Assembly (NCBI GenBank): GCA_004335835.1
Contig: RWJK01001465.1
Coordinates: 3,429 to 30,410 of the forward strand
Length of the DNA stretch: 26,982 nt
Direction of reading: 5' to 3'
From: Scenedesmus sp. ARA3
Lineage: Eukaryota > Chlorophyta > Chlorophyceae > Sphaeropleales > Scenedesmaceae
Part shown: one piece after another, positions 9,862-19,648 of the stretch
How positions within the stretch are numbered: the stretch's first letter is position 1
How the letters are laid out: each line of letters begins with the position of its first letter
Position numbers and translations under genes: made by a program
Notes under the pieces: generated by a model
The model's database searches: none
Seen by the model: only the letters and a program-made list of their open reading frames with translations
Told to the model about the DNA's origin: nothing

Positions 9862-12323
9862 ATGGCAGCGGAGACAGCAAACTATGCGAGGCGCGCGGAC
9901 AAAGGCTCATTGAAAAGCCCAAAGATGGCAGCAGCTAGTAGTGACGCCAACATGCTGCTTTCCATGGACGATTTCAAGGCGTTCAGACAGATTGGCAAGG
10001 GCAAGTGAGTGCCCCGTTCAAGACGTGCCGGCTCCTGCGGACAGCCATTTATCACAGCCGAATGTTTACTCGAACGTATCAGCACGCAGTAGAACGCGTA
10101 GCTCACGCCCGTCTCGCTCGGCTGTCTGCTGCTTCTTGCTGCAGGGACTGTGTGGTGTACTCTGCCACCTGTGACAAGCTCAATGGCGCCTCAGTAGTGC
10201 TCAAAGTGTATGACAAGGCTAAGATATCAGCAATCAAGCACCGCTCTGTGCGCAGAGAAGCTCGGATCATGCGCTACCTCACAGAGAAAGGGTGAGCAAC
10301 AGCACTAAGAACATGCTGGTGGCAGCAAGGACAGCTCAGCACCAGGACTGCCGCAGTCTATGGCTGTGGCACGGCAACGGCAGACATGCTGCAGCAGCAG
10401 CTGGCTGCGTCAACTCGGCAGGCATGCGATGAAGCAACCTGCTGAGCGGCAGAGTCAGGGCTTGTATATCCACAGCACAACAGCAGCAGCAGCTGCGGCT
10501 AGTCAGCGGTTGCGGCAAACAGGGATGTCGCAAGCTTTGTGTTCCTGCCCCATGCAGTATCTGCTTTCCCAGCAGTGGCAACCGTCTGATGGGCTAGAGT
10601 TCCCCTGCCGCAGCATGCGCAAACTCTTGCAACCCACAACCACCCTGCTGCTGCCTGTCCTGCAAACGTCATGCTGCAGCGTGCCGCACACCACGGCCTA
10701 CACAGGCGCCTTCCAGGACAGCAAGCAGATCTACATTGTCATGGAGCACTGCTCAGGCGGAGACTTGCTGGAGCAGCTGCTGCGGGAGGGCAGGGCCATG
10801 GCTGAGAAGCGCGTGGTGCGTGAGGTGGTGCTGCCCACGCTGACAGCGCTGGCGTACCTGCACGCAGCTGGCATCATCCACAGGTGCGCGGCTGGGACAG
10901 AATGCTCAGGCGCCGAGCAGGCAGTGTGCTGTGTGCTGCGCAACTGCAGCAGGGGTAGCGCAGCAGCGGCAGAAACAAGCAAGGCAACGTGAATGACGGG
11001 GCGCTCCATGGCCCAGTTGCGTAAAACAAACTTCCAGCAGCAGCAGCAGCAGCAGCAGCAGCTAGGCCAGCAGGACGCCTGCTTAGCACTGCTTCCTGCA
11101 GGGCAATGTCCTGTTGGCCCTGGCGGATCTGAGGGTAGCAACCGGCAGCTGCAGTAGCTTGCTGGCAGTGTGCGTCACTCTTCGACCATGCCGCGCACAA
11201 CGCATGGTGACAGCGTTTGGTGCTCTGCGCTGTTGTCGCTGTTTGTCTGCTTCTCCTGCAGGGACATCAAGCTGGAGAACCTGTTCATCTCCAGCAGTGG
11301 CCACCTGCAGCTGGGAGACTTTGGCCTGGCCATCTCCACACAGGTGAGTCCCAGCAGCCTGCAACACAGCCGCTACTTCTGGCATCACAGCCCCTGCTGC
11401 AAACAGGGCCACATCTTGTGCTTGCAGGACAGCTGCTGCTGTCTGCCACTTGCCTGGGGGCGTGCTCCTTCCATTTGGCGGTGGCTTGGTCTGCAGGAAA
11501 TTAGCTCAGCGCTCACTGCCTGCATCATTTTCTGCTGAACGCTTCTTGGTGCTAATACAATACTGCGTGTTGATGGCTTGCAGGAGGAGCGCGCGATCAG
11601 CCCCGTGGGCACGCTGGAGTACATGCCGCCCGAGATCCTGCGGCTGCCCTCCACCGACCTGGTGGTGAAGGGCCTGGTGGCTGTGGACGACATCGCGCCT
11701 GTGGATGAGAAGGTGGGTTTGGGGTTGCGGCTGCAAGGTTGTTGGGCGTCCTGTGTGTTGTGCGTGTGTGCACATAAGGAGATGTTGCCAGTCCACAGAG
11801 TGCCGGTGGACGACCAGCAGGCGTTGTGCATGCTGTGAATGTTGCTAGGCAGCGGCGCTTTCTGCGCTTGTCAGTGCTTGTGCTGTGGTGGTGCTGCACA
11901 GGGCTGCAGCCGTGATCGTATCTGAAGGTGTGCAACGTCACACGTTCCCTGGCCTCTGCCGCTGCCTTTTACACCTCTCTGCAGCCTGCTGCTGGGCCCT
12001 TGTACTGTTGCCGCTGTGCTGCAAGGGGGTACCTGGAGCTTTGCCGTGCCCGTGTGGCATGCACCACCCTTCGCTGCTGCTTCTCACATATTTCTGCTGC
12101 ACCACGCTGTGGCATACATGGTTGTGCTGCAGGTGGACATCTGGAGCTTTGGCGTGACCGTGTACGAGCTGGTGACCGGCCGCTCACCTTTCGAGGGCTC
12201 CAGCAAGGACGAGATCAAGGCGGCCATCCTGGGCTACAAGATGCGGCAGCTGCCGGCCTTCCTCACGCCAGGCTGCCAGGACTTCATCCTGCAGAGCATG
12301 TGCCCACGCGCAGCAGACCGGCC
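9862..12323 (+). CDS. Ser/Thr protein kinase, Aurora-like (3' end lost in assembly gap)
   Basis: Six exons join in phase: 9862-10004, 10145-10291, 10680-10883, 11262-11343, 11584-11712 and 12133-12323, giving 298 residues before the Ns. The ATG at 9862 is the first in frame; a second at 9925 is possible. Kinase landmarks are complete: glycine loop IGKGKDCVVY (43-53), lysine K68 in VVLKVY, helix-C glutamate E86, HRDIKLEN with D166 and N171 (split by an intron at R165), DFGLA at 184-188, GTLEYMPPE (PPE at 207-209 in place of APE), then DIWSFGVTVYELVTGRSPF. It therefore appears catalytically competent. The hinge-side MEHCSGGDL and the insert of about 25 residues between PPE and DIWSFG resemble the Chlamydomonas aurora-like kinase CALK, which acts in ciliary disassembly; this assignment is from memory. 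The C-terminal end of the domain (after ADRP) is lost in the gap and is not recognisable beyond it. Intron 5 carries a decayed copy of the exon-6 edge. Confidence 0.85.
11037..11062 (+). repeat. (CAG)n microsatellite in kinase intron 3
   Basis: About eight CAG units lie in the intron between kinase exons 3 and 4. Unlike the intronic tracts of the other genes here, the sense strand reads CAG rather than CTG, and it is about 200 bases from the acceptor. Confidence 0.85.
12026..12060 (+). repeat. Decayed copy of the 5' edge of kinase exon 6
   Basis: The segment ACCTGGAGCTTTGCCGTG with its flanks parallels the exon-6 start (ATCTGGAGCTTTGGCGTG) at about 107 bp spacing from the true edge at 12133. 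The bases before it (GTGCTGCAAGG) match the real acceptor (GTGCTGCAGG) but the AG is displaced by an inserted base. Confidence 0.7.
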
Positions 12324-12373
12324 NNNNNNNNNNNNNNNNNNNNNNNNNNNNNNNNNNNNNNNNNNNNNNNNNN
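12324..12373. other. Assembly gap (50 Ns)
   Basis: A run of exactly 50 Ns, a conventional placeholder of unknown true length, cuts the kinase gene inside its catalytic domain. Confidence 0.99.
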
Positions 12374-12801
12374 CTCCGAAGCCCCTTTTCCTAGTGAGAT
12401 TTGGCCATGAAAGGCTCCGAACCGCCCCCAGCCCTCCCTGCGGGGGGCCTGGATAGGTTGGGGGCAAGCCTGTTGCGAGGAAGGCCCCTGCCCCCCCCCC
12501 CCCTGCTATCCGAAGTCACTGTGACAGTTACAAGTAATCTCTACCCTAATGCATACCTTTTCATCCGTATATTGGGTGGTAAGACTTTTTGCCGATGTTC
12601 AAGATGCCTTTTATTCTAAATCCCAGACCTGTGCAGGGCGCAGGGCGACTCTGCTGAATGTCCGTACGATAGTGATGCCTGCTTCTTATCGGTCTTCTCA
12701 ACAGTACTGTCTGCAATGTTAAAAAGAGTAAAGTTGTAGTTACTGTACTGCAGCTCTCTTTAGCTAGAGCTACTAGTTTGGTCAGCTGTCAGCAGCAGCT
12801 G
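12374..12801. other. Post-gap intergenic segment
   Basis: Kinase coding sequence does not resume after the gap. The first 150 bases differ in character from the rest (CCCC and GGGG runs and a 14-C homopolymer at about 12490-12504), as at a poorly resolved contig end. The remainder is AT-richer and should hold the TTLL promoter; no TATA box or TGTAA signal on the plus strand was found. Confidence 0.5.
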
Positions 12802-14830
12802 ATGAGCAAGCCTCAACATGAAGCCATTGTTGCAGCAGGAAGCAGCCTTGCCTCAACAGCGGCGTTGCTGGCTCAGCAACGAATCAGGCAGGCTAACCAA
12901 GCAGCAGCTGGGACCATGGCGACAGCGGCAAGCAGCAAGCAGTACACGCCTGCAACTACTGTGTACAGCAACAGCACCAGCATGGGCCAGCCATCATACA
13001 TCTTGCTGGATGAACTGCTGCAGAGAATGTCAGCAGCAGGACAGCTAGAGGTGCGAGACCATGCCATTGTCCAAGTAGCCCAAGGTATGGCCAAACCCTA
13101 CAGCAGCTCAGCAGCAGCGAAAGCCAGCCAGGCAGCAGACGAGCATGCAGCAGCAGGAAGAGTTTGGCACAGTAGCAGAGTGGCCAAAGCACAACATGCT
13201 AAAGCCACTACCAGCGACAATAGCAGCAGACCAGTTCAGCAGCCAATAGCGCATCAGAGTTCAAGTATCAAGACCCGTGTTGGCAATTGCACCAACCCCT
13301 GCAACGCACTGTCTCCTGCAAACCTGAGTGCACCGTCAGCATACGACTACTCAGCAGCAAAAGCGGAAGCAGCCAGCACTACACTACCAGTGGCTGCAGG
13401 GCGGTTGCTAAGCAGCAGCTCATCTTTTAGGCTTCCTGCAAGTGGCGCTGTCCAGCAACCCAGTCAGCTCCTGCAAGCAGCCTGTCACAGCAGGAGACAA
13501 ACCAGCCAGGCAACAGCAGAGCATAAACCCACCGACAGAAGCTTTACCAGTACTAACAGCAGCAGCAACAGCACGGGCAGCAGTAGCAGCAGAGCAGTGC
13601 TACGGTCTTTGAGCACTCCAGGGAGTTCTGCAGGGCATGTTGACTCAACTGATGCAAAGCTGAACAGCAGCAGCAGCTGCCGTTTGCGGGCTGGTGCAGG
13701 GTACAAGGCAGCTGCAGGAACCCCAGCAGGAGGCAAGCAGGACAGCTGCAGTGCAAGCTCTTCTGCAGAGGCCATGCTGGCACTGCAGGCAGTGGCAAAC
13801 CCTAGCCGGGCATGTGGCTTGGAGTTGGGCCTCACTGGCAACCAGTTGCTACCAGTGCCAGCTGCAGCAGGCACACAAATGCAGCAGCAGCAGCAGCAGC
13901 AGTCCAGGGCAAGCAGGCGGACTTCATCTGCGTCCAAAGAGAAGATGCGTGATAGCAGCAGCTGTAGCAGTGAAGATAACAGCAGCAGACCACTTAGCAG
14001 CAGGAGCAGCAGTACAAGCAGTAGCGGCAGGGCCAGCAGATGTACCAGCGATAGCAGCAGTAGCAGCCTATTACTAAAGCATGGCAGCGGCACAACTGCA
14101 GTAGCAAGTGGCAGGCCCAAGCAGCAAAGCCAGCCCAGTACAACGAACAGCAGGGCCACAGCAACATACAGCAGCGTGTGTGTGGCTGCTGATCCTGCTG
14201 CGTGGCTGCCTCAGCAGCATCCTGCTGTAGTGGCAGCACTAACAGCAGACATTCAGGCTGTTTTAAGCCCAGCCGCTGCCAGCAGCATGCAGCTAGCAGC
14301 AGAGCATCCTGTTTTCAGTGAAGGTGGTGCCAGCAGCAGCCCAGCCAGCAGCAGCCCAACCGCAGCACAAAGCAGAAGAAACACGAGTGACAGCCCAGCT
14401 GGATGCAAGACCAAGCTGCAACGTACGCTGCAGCTGCTGGTGCCGCAGTTTCCAGCAACACCGCCTACGCTGCTGTTTTCTACAGGGCAGCAGGAGCAGC
14501 AGCTAGAAGCTCAGATGCAGCCACAGCAGAGCAATGAATTGCTACCTCTGCACAGTGTGAAGATGTGTGTGAGATACTTTGGTGTTGCTAACAACAGTGT
14601 CAAGCAGGTAAGAAGCGTTTAATGCAATCCGAAGTGTGCAGCATGCTGGCTCTGTGGGCTCCCCAGCAGCAACAGGTTGATACATTGTGTGCAGCCATGC
14701 CGCTGCGTCAGCAGTGTGGCAAGTGCTGTGTCACAGCAGCACATTGTTTTTGCCATGATGGCAGCCATCAGCTTCAAGCACGGTAAAGTCTTCTCCTGCC
14801 GATGCATTGCCTGCGTGCTTTGCCATCATC

Positions 14831-14881
<51 letters not shown>

Positions 14882-17780
14882 AGGTGTTCCGTGCCTCTGG
14901 CTTCAAGGCCACCAAGGGCAGCAGCTGGGGTGTGCTGTGGGGCTCGCTGGCGCCCCCTGAGCTGCTGGCAGGCATCAACCCCTGGCAGCGCCACAACCAC
15001 TTCCCAGGTGTGAGTGGCAGCTTGCACAGCATCAGTTCTGCTGCAGCGCAAGCGGTGTTGATGTCTACAGTGCGATGTGTTGTGCTGTGTTGCATGTTCT
15101 GCCTTCACACAGGCACCTAGGAGCTGGGGCGCAAGGAACGGCTGCACTGCACAAGCAAGCATGTGAGCAACAACTGTGCCTGTGTCTGTCTGCTGCCACG
15201 CGATTGCTATGCGTGCAGGCACCTGGGAATAAGGGCGCAAGGTCAGGCTGTACCGCTCAAACGAGCATGACACTGAGATTTGTGCATATGTCTGTCCGCT
15301 TCTATGCATCATGTGCGCGCAGGCACCTGGGAGCTCGGGCGCAAGGATAGGCTGTACCGCAACATTGCAGCTGCAGCACGGCGCACGCGCGACCCTGCCG
15401 CCTTCAACTTTGTGCCCAAGTGAGCAAGTGGCCAACTTCACACCTAAGCAGACGTGTGACGCACCTGCTGCATAGTTGCTGTTCAGCTGCACCAGTGGCT
15501 GTGTGTTTGTCTGCAGTTCGTTTTCCATAACATAACTGGTGTGCATGCCGCATTTGCTTTCGACACAATCAGGTTCTTCATCCTGCCAGGCGACCTGGAG
15601 CTTGCGCAGAACTCCAAGACCACCTACATACGCAAGTCTTACACTGTCCTGCAAATGCTGTGTTCGATGTTCCCGCAGGTTCTTCATCCTGCCAGCCGAC
15701 CTAGAAGATTTCAAACTGGACCTCGCGCAGAACCCCAAGACCACCTACATCCGCAAGCCTGTCGCATCATCACGCGGGCGCGGTGTCCGTGTTGTCACTG
15801 ACGCGTACGCGCTAGATGCCGCTTCGTTAAATGACGTCATTTTGCAGCACTACATTCCGGACCCGCTGTTGATTGGCGGCCGCAAGTTTGACCTGCGCGT
15901 GTATGTGGCTGTCACGAGCTTGGACCCGCTGCGCGTGTACGTGTACAAAGAAGGTGAGGGAGGGCGGTTAGGGCGGCCGAGGGAGCGGCCGAGGGAGCCA
16001 GGCAGCAGCACTGCTGAATGCCTCCTCTACTGCGTTACACAACGTTCATCTGTCCACACAGCAACGGAGCTTTCAGCCCAATACATGCACTCTGCATCTT
16101 CACATACAGTAACTTACCTTAAGCAGCTTTCACCTGGCCCTGCTGCGGTGCGCATACCGCAGGCCTGGTGCGCTTTGCCAGCGAGCAGTACAGCAGCAGC
16201 AAGTCCAGCCTGAAGCATGCCACCATGCACCTCACCAACTACAGCATCAACAAGGGCGCAGCCAATTTCAAGCAGCCCAGCAGCAACAGCAGAAAGGCTA
16301 ATGCTGGCAGCGGCAAGCGGCAGCAGCAGCAGCAGGGTACAGAAGCCGCTGGTGCAATAGATGCTGGCGGTGCTGAAGACTCCGACAGCGACAACAGCTG
16401 CGATGGAGAGCACGGCGGTGACAGCAGCATCTGCAGAGACAGGCCAGCGCCTGCCGCTGCTGCTGCTGCTTCCAAGTGGAGCTTCCAGCAGCTGGCTGAC
16501 CACCTGCAGCAGCAGGGCTTTGCATGGGCCAACATATGGCAGCAGGTGGGCCGGGTTTTTGACTGATGCTTTGAGCAGCAGCGGCGGCGGTGGCAGCAGC
16601 TCTTCTCTGTCTCCTCACCAGGTTGCAGCAGCATGTCAGAGCGGGAAGTGATGGGATCTCGCAGCCCCCCTGCAGCTCATCTATCATGTGACAGCTTCAC
16701 ATTGTCTGCAGCACCTGCAGCAGCTCTGTGAACCAAAATTCTATGTTCTTATTATCCCATCCCATCCCATCCCAAGATCTTATGTTCCTATTATTAGTAG
16801 TGGCAGTGTCTCTCAGCGTTTTAAGCGACTCAATCACAAACAGGCCACTCCGCGCGCTGCTGCTTTGCGTGTGCTGTGTGCGTACGCAGGTGTGCAGCAT
16901 TGTAGCGCAGACCATGATTGCTGCAGAGCCCGCGCTCAGTGCCGCCACGCGCAGCGCCGGCAACCCCAACCTGATGCGCTGCTGCTTCGAGGTGTTTGGC
17001 TTTGACGTGCTGCTTGACTCGCAGCTGCGTGGCTGGCTGCTGGAGGTCAACACCTGCCCTGCGCTGAATGCAGACAGCCCCCTGGACATGGCGGTCAAGA
17101 CCAGCATGGTGTGTACTCATTTTTGCAAAGCACAATGTGTGAGTGATAACTGCACGGTTCACGCTGCAGCCGCTGCTCAGCCTGATCGTGTCGGTGCGGG
17201 CTGGCATGGCCGTGACAACATACACATTATGCATCCAACAAGAGCCTGTTGTATGTGTGTTCAAATGCTGCAGGTGGCAGATCTGCTAGGATTGATGGGA
17301 GTGACGCCATATGACAAGCAGGTATTTGACCAGACACAAGCAGCAGACAGGCAGGCTCGCCTCACTGGCCTGCAGCAGCCACCAACAGCAGCTGCTGCTG
17401 CTGCTGGCTCAAGGGCACAGAGTGGCAGCGGCAGCAGCACCAAAGACAGTTGCAAGCCGCCGGGTGCAGCTGCTGGGCGCGCACGCAGCAGCAAGGCAGC
17501 AGCAGTCGCAGCTGCTGCCGCAGCAGCAGCAGCGCGCACCATCAAAGATGTTGAGCAGCTGCAGCTGCTTGCTGTGCCACCTCAGCAGCTGCCGGAGTGC
17601 ATCAGGGAGACGCAGGCAGAGTGGCGGCGCTGCTGCAGGCAGCAGCAGCGCTGGCAACGCGTGGTACCTGATCCTGACCCTACAGTTGCAGCGAAGCATT
17701 GTGCGATGTTTGAAACGCCGCGTCTGGCTAACGCCTTGGTTGCAAAGTATGCTCAGGAGCTGCAGCTGAGGCAGAAATAG
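12802..17780 (+). CDS. Tubulin tyrosine ligase-like (TTLL) polyglutamylase
   Basis: TTLL enzymes ligate glutamate chains onto tubulin tails with ATP, mainly on ciliary and centriolar microtubules. Seven exons join in phase: 12802-14607, 14884-15007, 15323-15419, 15679-15953, 16163-16545, 16890-17108 and 17274-17780, giving 1136 residues ending in TAG. ATG at 12802 is the first in frame. Residues 1 to about 590 are low complexity (Ser/Ala/Gln, with poly-Gln and poly-Ser) with no domain. The TTL domain then runs from VKMCVRYFG through SGFKATKGSSWGVLWG, HNHFPGTWELGRKDRLYRN, the ATP-site KPVASSRGRG (702-711), HYIPDPLLIGGRKFDLRVYV, LVRFAS, HLTNYSINK and FELFGFD-like FEVFGFD (928-934), to WLLEVNTCPAL (944 on), with the metal ligands E947 and N949 intact. 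KPVASSRGRG and the long side-chain-type domain favour the TTLL4/5 group. An acidic, Ser-rich insert of about 75 residues sits between NYSINK and WSFQQL. The tail is Ala/Gln-rich. Introns 2 and 3 carry exon-edge copies. Confidence 0.95.
13879..13899 (+). repeat. (CAG)7 tract coding poly-Gln
   Basis: Seven CAG units in the first TTLL exon encode a short poly-Gln run in the low-complexity N-terminal region. Confidence 0.9.
14830..14883 (+). repeat. (CTG)n microsatellite forming a 3' splice site
   Basis: About 17 CTG units, with one interruption, end directly in the CAG acceptor of TTLL exon 2 at 14884. The repeat itself takes the place of the polypyrimidine tract, so its length could affect splicing. 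Confidence 0.9.
15113..15256 (+). repeat. Two decayed copies of the 5' edge of TTLL exon 3
   Basis: The real exon begins at 15323 (GC ACC TGG GAG CTC GGG). Copies of about 35-40 bases, each preceded by a CAG acceptor, have edges at 15113 and 15219 (spacings 106 and 104). In the phase set by exon 2 the first carries TAG in place of the Trp codon and the second carries TAA two codons later, so splicing to either would stop translation at once. Confidence 0.92.
15573..15640 (+). repeat. Copy of the 5' part of TTLL exon 4
   Basis: About 65 bases from the start of exon 4 (FFILPADLE...LAQNPKTTYIRK) recur 106 bp before the real edge at 15679, with an AG acceptor. The copy lacks 15 internal bases (five codons, DFKLD) and has a few substitutions. 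The 106-bp period would shift the frame if both were retained. Confidence 0.94.
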
Positions 17781-17844
17781 TAGCGTGTGTACGCGTTTCT
17801 GGTCTTGTTAATTTCTAAACTTGTCACGGGAATGCATCAGCCTT

Positions 17845-17849
17845 TGTAA
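17845..17849 (+). terminator. TGTAA poly(A) signal of the TTLL gene
   Basis: TGTAA, the usual chlorophyte polyadenylation signal, lies 65 bases after the TTLL stop codon. Confidence 0.6.
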
Positions 17850-18177
17850 ATGCTGCACTGTTTGTGACAATACCTAGCAGCAAATGCAATACTGCATGAG
17901 AAGTGAAGCATCCGGTCAGGCACCATCCTGCACGTCACCCTCCTGCACAACACCAACGCCCTGGACCCATGGGACGCTCATGCAGCCAGGACGAACACGA
18001 AGTTATCACATTGCTGGGTGGTATTTGCAGCGCTGCGTAGGTGCAAACACGTGTTACATCCCTGCATCGGCATCCTACATGTAAAGTTGAAATTGCATAT
18101 CAAGTTTTCCACTGCTGCTACAAGCAAGTTGCCGCTGGTCTGCACCACTCATAGCAGCTTGTGACCCTGCGTTGGCC

Positions 18178-18336
18178 GTAACTGAGCAAGTGCTCAAAGA
18201 CACGGGACAGCACCGCTGGTTAACCAGCATAACGTTATGCTCGCAGCTGGCAGCGCCCTAACTGAGCAAGTGCTCAAGACACCACCATAACTGATCATGA
18301 GCAACTGCTCAAGACGCGGGACAGCACAACTGGTTA
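18178..18336. repeat. Short direct repeats around TAACTGAGCAAGTGCTCAA
   Basis: Three units begin at about 18178, 18258 and 18288. The first and third share a longer body including GACAGCAC..CTGGTTA; the middle one is short. The core AGCAAGTGCTCAA is imperfectly palindromic (GAGCAAGTGCTC). Confidence 0.75.
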
Positions 18337-18386
18337 TTCTCATGACCGGAAGCATGTTTCCTGAATAACAGATGCATACCTGAGGA

Positions 18387-19080
18387 GCATCTACAGGCTA
18401 CAAGGACACGCGCAACAATAATGCAGACATAGTGAATTCACTTCGAAGTGTGCATGGTTGCAGGCTTTGCACAAAAACCCCTACACGTAAGGTTCCGGAC
18501 CATTGATTGGGTTGCAATGCAACTTCAACACAACACAGACATTACTCTATACAATGCAGCATCAGATTGGGCAGCACAGCTGATTATTCACGAAGCCGGT
18601 AGCACCTTTCCTCGATTGAACAAATGCATAACCTATGTAGATGCAACTCAGCGAGTTGCATCTACAGGCTACAAGCACGCGTGCAACAATAATACCGGCC
18701 GTCTGTCTCGTTGGCTACGAGGTTTGCTGGGGTTTGCCTGCTTCGAAAGTGGTCCCCACATGTAGGGTTCCATGCCATCGATTGGGTTGCAATGCAACTT
18801 CAACACGACACATATACTACGCTATACACTGTAGCATTACGCTGGACAGCACGGCTAGTTGCTCACACAGCCGATAGCACAACAGCAGAACTGGACTGAA
18901 TTTGCACCTACAGGCTAACAATACATATGCAACAATGATGCAGGCTGATAGGTTTGCATGCTTCAAAGGAAAAAACCACTACAGTTGGGTTGCAAGACGT
19001 CACCAATTGGGTTGCAGCTTCAACACAATACAGATGCTACGCTATGCTATGCAGCAACACAGGAAAATCCATATATGCAT
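18387..19080. repeat. Tandem repeat, three diverged units of about 225-275 bp
   Basis: Units start at about 18387, 18657 and 18904 with a GCATCTACAGGCTAC-like block. Each contains a TTCGAAAG-like block and the core GATTGGGTTGCAATGCAACT (18505, 18780, decayed at 19005) followed by TTCAACACAACACAGA-like sequence. Internal open frames are not conserved between units, so it is probably non-coding satellite-like DNA. Confidence 0.8.
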
Positions 19081-19305
19081 GGGCATGCAGCACCTTCTAA
19101 ACATCAGCTTCCATGCGAGTACACACGAGGCAGAACCTGCGCTTCAACATCCGACATGCTTATTCCCAACAGCCCAACACTCGCCGCATGCCCAGTGCTG
19201 CAGCTCACACTCGGTTGTGTTGCAGCAAACATGCACATCTCATGTTGAGGTTTTCTGCCTGCCAGGCAGTTGCGTTTGATTTGGCCCAGCACACACACAA
19301 GCTGC

Positions 19306-19606
19306 TTAGCCGGACCTAGCAGGCTGCCGGGCACCTCGCAGACTTGCAGGGATCAGCACCTCATCGACAATATGGATCACACTGTTTCCAACCGTAATGT
19401 CAGCCTGCTCCACATCAGCATCATCATCATCATCATCATCATTGCCTGCATCAGGAACCTCAATCTCAACCTTCTCATCTTCAATGTCAACCTTCAGGGG
19501 TGCGGCACCAGCCAGCGCAGTGGTCAGCTGCTGACCATCCTGCAGCTGAGCAGCGCGCAGAGCTCCGGAGGGCACAATGTGGTACTGCAGCAGCTGCGAG
19601 GAGTGT

Positions 19607-19648
<42 letters not shown>

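Larger units (their letters stand above)
17850..19305. other. Intergenic repeat-bearing region between TTLL and FAS1
   Basis: The two flanking genes converge on this region. No gene is recognised; short open frames coincide with the tandem repeats described separately. The 3' UTR of the FAS1 gene should lie at its right end. Confidence 0.5.

Noticed and set aside
12374..12520. Possible continuation of the kinase after the gap
   Set aside because: No frame gives the expected end of the kinase domain; the C- and G-run composition suggests contig-end sequence.
13485..14159. 224-codon Leu-rich open frame on the minus strand
   Set aside because: Antisense of the Ser/Gln-coding TTLL first exon; the apparent membrane-like Leu runs are complements of CAG codons.
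14731..15744. 337-codon open frame on the minus strand
   Set aside because: It lies opposite TTLL exons 2-4 and two introns, and reads through the CTG repeat as poly-Gln; the opposite strand has a clear TTL domain.
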